DNA of 22,266 nt from Candidatus Jordarchaeia archaeon (GTDB taxonomy: Archaea; Asgardarchaeota; Jordiarchaeia; Jordiarchaeales; Freyrarchaeaceae): the NCBI GenBank assembly GCA_018383835.1, contig JAHAWR010000006.1, positions 8,658 to 30,923 on the forward strand. Reading direction: 5' to 3'. The translations under genes and the position numbers were made by a program. The stretch's first letter is position 1. Every line of letters starts with the position of its first letter. This document shows, piece after piece, positions 14,778-20,127 of this stretch. A model generated the notes under the pieces. The model did not search any database and was not told where the DNA came from. It worked only from the letters and a program-made list of their open reading frames with translations.

Positions 14778-15293
14778 ATGGAGGTGGTTACTTTAACTAC
14801 CACGATTTCCAGTGACTTTAGGAAGCTTATTCTTTCATTATTTGAGGGGGATTCCCTCAGGTACTGTATGCAGTGTTCGTTGTGCTCTGGCATTTGTCCT
14901 GCGGCGCGCATAGTTGGTAGGTTTAACCCCAGGCGCATGCTTTGGGAGGCTTTTCTAGGACTGGAGAACGAGGCCACCTTAGGTGAGAACGTGTGGCTCT
15001 GTCTCGGCTGCCACCTGTGCCTAGAAGCTTGCCCGACGAGGGTCAAGGTGTCACATGTGATAACCCTCCTCAAGAACTTGGCAGCTGGGAGAGGGAACAT
15101 GCCTGACGGGTTCCTTCAAGAGGTAAACACCATATTTAAGACTGGGAGGAGCATACCGTCCTCCCCGGCCATTGAGAAGAAAAGATTGGAGCTGTCGCTT
15201 CCCTCACTGCCAGCAGTGGACGTTGAGGAGGTTAGGGCCCTGCTGAAAAAGCTGAATCTCCCAATTAATAATAAAAGAGGAGATGGAAAGTGA
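14778..15293 (+). CDS. hdrC: Heterodisulfide reductase-like subunit C (pair 2)
   Basis: This is a 171-residue paralogue of the hdrC at 6240. It has two [4Fe-4S] motifs, YCMQCSLCSGICP (C30, C33, C36, C40) and LCLGCHLCLEACP (C75, C78, C81, C85). The rest is clearly diverged from pair 1, so the duplication is old or the pair was acquired independently. It starts at ATG 14778. The stop codon overlaps the hdrB2 GTG by 4 nt (GTGA), indicating coupled translation. Its donor could be the same HdrA or another one elsewhere in the genome; no hdrA lies next to it. Confidence 0.92.
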   Translation: MEVVTLTTTISSDFRKLILSLFEGDSLRYCMQCSLCSGICPAARIVGRFNPRRMLWEAFLGLENEATLGENVWLCLGCHLCLEACPTRVKVSHVITLLKNLAAGRGNMPDGFLQEVNTIFKTGRSIPSSPAIEKKRLELSLPSLPAVDVEEVRALLKKLNLPINNKRGDGK

Positions 15294-16162
15294 CGGGGTA
15301 CTCGCTTTTCCTGGGATGCCTTATTCCTATGAGGCTCCCGTTTCTTGAAGTTTCATCGAGGCTCGTTCTCGGCGCCTTGGGGGTATCGTGTGAGGAGCTT
15401 GATGGTGCCAGCTGTTGCCCCGACCCAGTTGGGGTTCAGTCGGTCAGCTTTAAGGCTTGGATTTACTTAGCTGCTAGGAACCTGGCGCTCGCCGAGGATA
15501 AGGGAAAGGATGTTTTAGTTCTGTGCAACGGTTGCTTCGAGACGCTTAAGACGGCTAGAGAGATCCTGCTACAGAACCCTGACCTGATGGAGGAGGTCAA
15601 CGAAGCCCTGAAGTCTATAGACAGGGAGTTTAGGGGTAACGTGGACGTGGTGCACATAGTTGAGGCAATTCACAGGGTTGGAGTCGACAGGATAAGAAGC
15701 AAGGTATCAACGGAGCTGGGCGCTGACGTCGCCGTCCACTACGGGTGCCACCTCTTGAGGCCAAGCGAGTACCTCAGGTTTGACGACCCCGACAATCCAA
15801 GGAAGATGGACGAGCTGGTGGAGGCGCTGGGGGCGCGGAGCTTAAACTACGACTACAAGCACCTATGCTGTGGTGTAGCAGTTAGTAACATCGGAAGAGA
15901 GCTGACCTACCCTTATGTCAAGTTGAAGCTTAAATCCATATCGAGGGCTGGGGCGGAGTGCATGGTGGTCGCATGCCCCTTCTGCTTCATGCAGTACGAC
16001 ATCGGACAGGTGGAGCTTAACAGGAAGGAGGAAGCATTCAACATACCAGTATTCTATTACCCGGAAATGCTCGGCCTAGCCCTAGGGTACAGCTACAGGG
16101 AGCTCGGCCTACACATGCACAGAACAAGCGTAATGCCCTTCCTGAGGAAACACCTCCTTTAG
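15290..16162 (+). CDS. hdrB: Heterodisulfide reductase-like subunit B (pair 2)
   Basis: This 290-residue paralogue of the hdrB at 6792 keeps both CCG domains. Ligands are C10, C42-C43, C79, C82 (FLGC, ASCCPDP, CNGC) and C153, C193-C194, C229, C232 (HYGCHLLRPS, HLCCGVAVSN, ACPFC), so both non-cubane clusters can be built. It differs from pair 1 after the second CCG: the Gly-rich CCGAGGGVR is replaced by CCGVAVSNIG, near where the substrate would bind, which may mean a different acceptor. It starts with GTG overlapping hdrC2 and ends overlapping the convergent small gene by 4 nt. Confidence 0.94.
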   Translation: MTGYSLFLGCLIPMRLPFLEVSSRLVLGALGVSCEELDGASCCPDPVGVQSVSFKAWIYLAARNLALAEDKGKDVLVLCNGCFETLKTAREILLQNPDLMEEVNEALKSIDREFRGNVDVVHIVEAIHRVGVDRIRSKVSTELGADVAVHYGCHLLRPSEYLRFDDPDNPRKMDELVEALGARSLNYDYKHLCCGVAVSNIGRELTYPYVKLKLKSISRAGAECMVVACPFCFMQYDIGQVELNRKEEAFNIPVFYYPEMLGLALGYSYRELGLHMHRTSVMPFLRKHLL

Positions 16163-16353
16163 GCGCTCCCGCCCATCTCCTGAAGAATTCTCTTAAGCTG
16201 GCTAATGAACCTCGCCAGGTTGTTAAGTATTATAAGGTCGTCCCGCGTCTTGTGCTCCCTCATCCTGAAGTACTCCCTGTAAACCATCTGAAGCTCCTCC
16301 AAGAACGCCTTCACGTCCTCCTTGCTCATCCCAACCAGGCGATCAGCAGCCAT
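16159..16353 (-). CDS. Hypothetical 64-residue helical protein
   Basis: I do not recognise a family. The product is short, charged and almost certainly all-helical (for example SKEDVKAFLEELQMVYREYF and NNLARFISQLKRILQEM), with no cysteines, signal peptide or membrane segment. The ATG at 16353 is preceded by a GGGGGG element about 4 nt upstream, a strong ribosome binding site for this genome; an in-frame ATG at 16329 is an alternative. Its stop overlaps the hdrB2 stop by 4 nt in convergent orientation. It may form a helical hairpin or a dimer. No functional link to Hdr can be claimed beyond position. Confidence 0.6.
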   Translation of the reverse strand: MAADRLVGMSKEDVKAFLEELQMVYREYFRMREHKTRDDLIILNNLARFISQLKRILQEMGGSA

Positions 16354-16680
16354 TCAACCCCCCGAAAGAAAGGGCAAGTTGGGGCCGAGATAAAGGCGTG
16401 TAATTGCGGGGGGAATACCAGCATAATACCCTGAAAGCAGGCGCCGAACCCCTCGACTGGAGTGCTGAAGAAGACAGATTGGGGTCGTGCTTCACGAGAA
16501 AATGGGGAGGTACCTTCCAACCGTCAAAATCGATGAGGAAAACTGAGAAATGAACTGTTACGCTTGAAAGATAATTTCATGCAGCATTTAGGGGGCCATT
16601 CGAGTTGGGGCTTCCAGTATGGAAAATGGGGCCTGGGAAGAATTCTGAGTGAAGCCGTTTTTCCGGCTGCTGGTGGTGGT
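16354..16680. other. Intergenic region without a detected feature
   Basis: I see no gene with a plausible start, no tRNA cloverleaf and no repeat. A GATGA...CTGA arrangement near 16530-16545 recalls C/D box RNA motifs, but the spacing is too short to support a call. Confidence 0.4.
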
Positions 16681-17274
16681 TTAGAACGTCAACTGGAGCA
16701 CGTTGTAGTATACGACGTCGCCTTGCCTGTTAACTAGGGCCATGGTGAGCTGCTTTCTGGTGCTCACAGCGAGCTTAGTGACACGGTCGAGCTCCTTAAG
16801 GTCTATCGGCGTCCCCTCGGTAACTATGTAGATGAGGTTTTTCGCGGCCTCCTCTCCTGCTTTGCTACCCCTCGGGTATAACCTAAAGTCTATTCCTCCT
16901 CCGAAACCTTGCTTGACAACGTACCCTCTGCTCCTCAAGTCCCTGTAGACGAGGTATCTGACCCAGAGCTTCGGGTCTCTTCTGCTGAAGTACTCGACGA
17001 GGTCGCGGAATGTGTGCTCCTTTCCCTCGCCGTCCTTGACGGAGAGCCTGCCACGCTCAACTAAGAGGAGAGCTTCTACGGGCGTCAGGTGGAGTAGGCC
17101 GTCGTCTTCGAATTCGCCGTAGTTCCCCTTATCGTGGAGCTTTTCACCCGCCTCCTTCTCGACAACCACTTCGTGGTTTCTAAGGAGCCCTGAGAAGACT
17201 TCTACCTCGCCTCCTTCCTCTTCTTCCCTGAAAAACTCCTCCTGCTCCTCTCTTTCTTCTTCCATTTGCGCCAC
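16681..17274 (-). CDS. endA: tRNA-splicing endonuclease (EndA) family protein, probably the structural subunit
   Basis: This 197-residue protein has the archaeal EndA C-terminal nuclease-like domain: LVYRDLRSRGYVVKQGFG (about 108-125), IDFRLYPRG (Tyr133 at the catalytic Tyr position) and AVSTRKQLTMALV (Lys174 at the catalytic Lys position). The histidine that completes the triad is missing; the stretch where it should lie (SKAGEEAAKNLIYIV) has none. In many TACK archaea EndA is a heterotetramer whose non-catalytic subunit has lost active-site residues, so this is probably that subunit, and a catalytic partner would be encoded elsewhere. An unusually acidic, Glu-rich tail of about 25 residues precedes the N-terminal domain. 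The GTG start at 17274 is close to the predicted transcription start. Its first 41 codons are copied in a nearby duplication. Confidence 0.85.
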   Translation of the reverse strand: MAQMEEEREEQEEFFREEEEGGEVEVFSGLLRNHEVVVEKEAGEKLHDKGNYGEFEDDGLLHLTPVEALLLVERGRLSVKDGEGKEHTFRDLVEYFSRRDPKLWVRYLVYRDLRSRGYVVKQGFGGGIDFRLYPRGSKAGEEAAKNLIYIVTEGTPIDLKELDRVTKLAVSTRKQLTMALVNRQGDVVYYNVLQLTF

Positions 17275-17280
17275 CAGTCT

Positions 17281-17293
17281 TCAGCTAAGCTGA
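17281..17293. promoter_or_regulatory. Palindrome at the endA start (repeated at 17549-17561)
   Basis: TCAGCTAAGCTGA is a perfect inverted repeat with 6-bp arms and a one-base centre, lying between the shared TATA element and the endA start, roughly over the expected endA transcription start. It is a candidate operator. Copy B carries the same site at 17549-17561. Confidence 0.35.
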
Positions 17294-17298
17294 GAAGC

Positions 17299-17310
17299 GT
17301 TTTAAAGTTT
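17299..17310. promoter_or_regulatory. Bidirectional TATA-like element, copy A
   Basis: GTTTTAAAGTTT contains the symmetric core TTTAAA and is spaced about 25-30 bp from the endA start on one side and from the protease-type TTG (17340) on the other. It could serve both directions. In this copy it drives the intact endA and the truncated protease frame. Confidence 0.45.
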
Positions 17311-17317
17311 CCTTATC

Positions 17318-17542
17318 CTAGGAAGCTTGGTGTCCTGGTTTGATCACGGACAAGCTTAAAGAGATGCTTAGGGGGGCTGTTAGGGTCGCTGTTGTCGGCG
17401 TGGGAAGCAGGAGGAGTTTTTCCTTCTCGACAACCACTTCGTGGTTTCTAAGGAGCCCTGAGAAGACTTCTACCTCGCCTCCTTCCTCTTCTTCCCTGAA
17501 AAACTCCTCCTGCTCCTCTCTTTCTTCTTCCATTTGCGCCAC
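17318..17542 (-). pseudogene. Truncated second copy of the endA 5' end
   Basis: Copy B of the repeat carries endA codons 1-41 again, starting with GTG at 17542. After the 8-bp junction the frame runs antisense through the protease 5' end of copy A and stops at 17318, giving a conceptual 74-residue product with an unrelated Leu/Thr-rich tail. It lacks the whole catalytic-type domain and cannot act as an endonuclease. Confidence 0.85.
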
Positions 17543-17561
17543 CAGTCTTCAGCTAAGCTGA
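17340..17561 (+). pseudogene. Truncated copy of the hydrogenase maturation protease 5' end
   Basis: Copy A carries protease codons 1-24 from TTG at 17340 (VAVVGVGSR kept). The frame then crosses the junction and reads through the antisense of the endA 5' end as a Ser/Thr-rich tail, stopping at 17561, only 46 nt before the intact protease start. It lacks all metal-binding residues. If transcribed it would act as an upstream frame on the protease mRNA. Confidence 0.85.
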
Positions 17562-17680
17562 GAAGCGTTTTAAAGTTTCCTTATCCTAGGAAGCTTGGTG
17601 TCCTGGTTTGATCACGGACAAGCTTAAAGAGATGCTTAGGGGGGCTGTTAGGGTCGCTGTTGTCGGCGTGGGAAGCAGGA
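17421..17680. repeat. 260-bp direct repeat, copy B
   Basis: Perfect copy of 17153-17412, joined to it by the 8-bp sequence GGAGTTTT (17413-17420). It carries the start and promoter of the intact protease gene and a truncated endA start. A duplication with no mismatch must be very recent, under conversion, or an assembly artefact. Confidence 0.97.
17567..17578. promoter_or_regulatory. Bidirectional TATA-like element, copy B
   Basis: Same GTTTTAAAGTTT element as in copy A. Here it is about 30-40 nt upstream of the intact protease TTG at 17608, predicting start near 17598, and faces the truncated endA copy on the other strand. Confidence 0.45.
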
Positions 17681-18093
17681 TTAGGGGGGATGATGCTCTA
17701 GGCTTGGAGGTGGCTAGGAGGCTCAGTGGGGTAAACTTGGAGCGCGTGCTGGTGGTTGAGGCTGAAACAACACCTGAGAACTTCACCGGAGTAATTAGAA
17801 GGTTCAATCCGAGCCATGTTGTCGTAGTGGACGCCGCCCACTTCGGAGGGAGTCCGGGGGACGTTGTTGTCACGGCTGAAGCATCCAGCCTTGGGGGGGT
17901 CACCTTTTCCGTGCACCACACCCCACTATCAGTGTTCGCGAAGTTCGTGAAGTCGTCCATAGGCGCATCAGTCGTCTTTGTAGGAGTTCAGCCAAAGAAC
18001 ATGACTGGTGAGGGGATGTCCCCTGAGGTTGAGGAGGCGGTTGAGGCCGTCACAAACATTTTAAGGGAAGTCCTCTTGGAGTTACTGGGCTAG
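17608..18093 (+). CDS. Hydrogenase maturation protease, HycI/HyaD family
   Basis: This 161-residue endopeptidase family removes the C-terminal tail of the [NiFe]-hydrogenase large subunit after nickel insertion. The family pattern is clear: VGVGSRIRGDDALG with Asp29, ETTPENFTGVI, VVVVDAAHFGGSPGD with Asp75, and SVHHTPLSVF with His103/His104. Asp, Asp and His are the nickel-binding residues in E. coli HycI (Asp16, Asp62, His90). GVQPKN near residue 126 also fits. The TTG start is supported by GGTG upstream and by the promoter in copy B. It leads an apparent operon with the cyclic phosphodiesterase and the CCA-adding enzyme (gaps of 18 and 14 nt). Its likely substrate is the large subunit whose gene begins at position 67 of this window. 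Confidence 0.92.
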   Translation: MITDKLKEMLRGAVRVAVVGVGSRIRGDDALGLEVARRLSGVNLERVLVVEAETTPENFTGVIRRFNPSHVVVVDAAHFGGSPGDVVVTAEASSLGGVTFSVHHTPLSVFAKFVKSSIGASVVFVGVQPKNMTGEGMSPEVEEAVEAVTNILREVLLELLG

Positions 18094-18111
18094 ACGGGGT
18101 GGTGTGCAGGT

Positions 18112-18666
18112 TTGGATGGTATTAGGGCGTTCGTGGCGGTGGACATCCAGGATCAGCGCGTCCTCGAAGCAGTCAGGCGGATACAGGAGGAGCTCTCCCG
18201 TTATGTGAAGGCGAAGTTCGTTGAGCTCGAGAACTTCCACTTCACCTTGAAGTTTCTTGGCGAGGTGAGCGAGGACGTCGTGGACGAGGTTTACAACGCT
18301 ATGAGGGAGCTCGACTTCAAGTCATTCGAGCTGGAGCTGCGCGGCGTCGGCTGCTTCCCGAACCTGAGGAGGATAAACGTGATATGGGTTGGGACGCGTG
18401 AAGGAGGAGAAAAGCTGACCTCGCTGGCGAATGAGCTTGAAAAGAAGCTAAGGCGCCTCGGCTTCAAGCCCGAGCAGAGGCCATTCACCCCCCACGCAAC
18501 GATAGCCAGGGTAAAGTATGTTCAGAGCCGTGAAGGACTTGCATCAGCCATCGAAAAGATGAGGAACTTAGAGATAGGAAGAGTGACGGTCGATTCTCTC
18601 AAGCTGAAGAGGAGCCAGCTGACGCCGAGGGGGCCCATATACACGACGCTCAGGAGCATCCCGTAG
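18112..18666 (+). CDS. thpR: RNA 2',3'-cyclic phosphodiesterase (2'-5' RNA ligase family, ThpR/LigT)
   Basis: This 184-residue protein of the 2H phosphoesterase superfamily has both HxTx motifs, HFTL (His43, Thr45) and HATI (His128, Thr130), which form the active site. The N-terminal IRAFVAVDI and the segment TLKFLGEVSED are typical of the archaeal ThpR branch. Family members open 2',3'-cyclic phosphates to 2'-phosphates and can join 2',5' RNA ends in vitro. tRNA splicing by EndA leaves 2',3'-cyclic phosphates, so co-location with endA and cca is suggestive, although the physiological role is unsettled. The TTG start follows GGGGTGGTG. It sits in the same operon as its neighbours. Confidence 0.92.
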   Translation: MDGIRAFVAVDIQDQRVLEAVRRIQEELSRYVKAKFVELENFHFTLKFLGEVSEDVVDEVYNAMRELDFKSFELELRGVGCFPNLRRINVIWVGTREGGEKLTSLANELEKKLRRLGFKPEQRPFTPHATIARVKYVQSREGLASAIEKMRNLEIGRVTVDSLKLKRSQLTPRGPIYTTLRSIP

Positions 18667-18680
18667 GAGGCTCCAGGTGC

Positions 18681-20087
18681 TTGAGTAGACTGAGTGAAGT
18701 GTGCCGGCAAGTACTGGAAAGGATCACTCCTACACGGGATGAGAGAAAGAGGGTGCTCGAGATAGTTGGGAGGATGATCGCTAAGGTCGCCGAGGCCGCC
18801 GGGGAACTGGGAGTTACAGTGAAGCCGATGCTCGTGGGATCCATGGCGAAGGACACGTGGATAAAGGGGGACCAGGACGTAGACATTTTCATGGTTTTCC
18901 CCCAGACCTACAGCTTCGAGGAGATAGGGGAGCTTGGCCTGAAAATCGCCAGAAAGGTTACTGGGGGTCGGGGGGAGGAACAGTACGCGGAACACCCATA
19001 CCTGACGGCTGAAATTGAGGGCTACACCTTCGACTTCGTCCCCTGCTTCGAGGTAGAGGACGCGGCGCAGCTACGCTCCTCCGTCGACAGGACACCCCTC
19101 CACACGCGCTACGTTCTATCCCACATGGATGAGCATCTCAGGGGGGAGGCCAGGCTTCTTAAGGCCTTCATGAAGGGTATAGGGGTCTATGGGGCTGAAC
19201 TAAAGGTTGGAGGGTTCTCCGGCTACCTCTGCGAGCTACTAACCATAAGGTATGGCTCCTTCGAATCCGTCCTCAGGGCGGCGGTAAACTGGAGGAGACA
19301 GGAAGTTATAGATATAGAACGCCACTACGATGACCCTGAGAAGCCACGCAAAATCTTCAGCGCCTCACTCATAGTCGTGGACCCCGTCGACCCAAAGAGG
19401 AACGCTGCCGCAGCCGTCACGCAGCAGAGGCTGAGCGAGTTCAAGGCGGCGGCCATGGAGTTCCTAGAGGAGCCGAGCGAAGCATTCTTTTTCCCCCCAA
19501 AGCGGACCCCATTAACGGTGGAGGAGCTTTCCTCCAGGATGAGGGAGAGGGGGACCTCGATGGTTTTCGTAGCATTCAAGACGCCGAAAATTCCGCCCGA
19601 CAACCTGTGGGGGCAGCTTAACCGCTCCCTCCAAGCCCTGCAAAACCTCCTAGAAAAGAACGATTTCAGGGTTCTCTCGAGGGATGTGTGGTCTGGCGAT
19701 GAGCAGACGGTCTTCATCTTCGAGCTGGAGTCAAGGAGGATACCGGCGGTGAAGAGGCGCATCGGCCCCCCGGTAGCCACACCCCACCAGCGGCGCTTCA
19801 TAGAGAAACACCTGAACTCTCCCTCAACACTCTCCGGCCCGAGGATAGATGGCGACAGGTGGATTGTGGAGGTTAGAAGAAAATACACTGACGCCGACGC
19901 GCTGCTAAGAGACGCGCTCGCCAACCCTTCAGCTATCGGGCTGGGCAGCTACGTGGCCGAGAAGATCTCTGAGGGCTACTCGCTCTACGTCGACGAGGAG
20001 GTGCTCGAAATTTACTCTAGGAGCAGAGAGTTCCAGGAGCACCTTACTCTGACCCTCATGGGAAGACCAATGTGGCTCACACAATAA
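18681..20087 (+). CDS. cca: CCA-adding enzyme (tRNA nucleotidyltransferase, archaeal class I)
   Basis: This 468-residue enzyme adds or repairs the 3' CCA of tRNAs without a nucleic acid template. The nucleotidyltransferase signature VGSMAKDTWIKGDQDVDIF (residues 52-70) gives Gly53-Ser54 and metal-binding Asp66 and Asp68; the third carboxylate is Asp118 in TFDFVPCF. The ordering and length match archaeal class I enzymes such as that of Archaeoglobus, with the helical central and RRM-like tail domains filling the rest. The TTG start lies 14 nt after thpR, with GGAGG and GGTG upstream. The tRNA-His gene in this window lacks encoded CCA, so it would depend on this enzyme. Confidence 0.95.
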   Translation: MSRLSEVCRQVLERITPTRDERKRVLEIVGRMIAKVAEAAGELGVTVKPMLVGSMAKDTWIKGDQDVDIFMVFPQTYSFEEIGELGLKIARKVTGGRGEEQYAEHPYLTAEIEGYTFDFVPCFEVEDAAQLRSSVDRTPLHTRYVLSHMDEHLRGEARLLKAFMKGIGVYGAELKVGGFSGYLCELLTIRYGSFESVLRAAVNWRRQEVIDIERHYDDPEKPRKIFSASLIVVDPVDPKRNAAAAVTQQRLSEFKAAAMEFLEEPSEAFFFPPKRTPLTVEELSSRMRERGTSMVFVAFKTPKIPPDNLWGQLNRSLQALQNLLEKNDFRVLSRDVWSGDEQTVFIFELESRRIPAVKRRIGPPVATPHQRRFIEKHLNSPSTLSGPRIDGDRWIVEVRRKYTDADALLRDALANPSAIGLGSYVAEKISEGYSLYVDEEVLEIYSRSREFQEHLTLTLMGRPMWLTQ

Positions 20088-20127
20088 GGCACTTCCTCCG
20101 TGCTCTTCCACGTTTAGCCCGGTTAGT

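Larger units (their letters stand above)
17153..17412. repeat. 260-bp direct repeat, copy A
   Basis: Identical base for base to 17421-17680 (offset 268). It contains the first 41 codons of the intact endA (minus strand), the divergent promoter region, and the first 24 codons of the protease gene (plus strand, truncated in this copy). Confidence 0.97.

Noticed and set aside
16530..16550. C/D box-like motifs
   Set aside because: The GATGA and CTGA elements are too close together and have no second pair or terminal stem.
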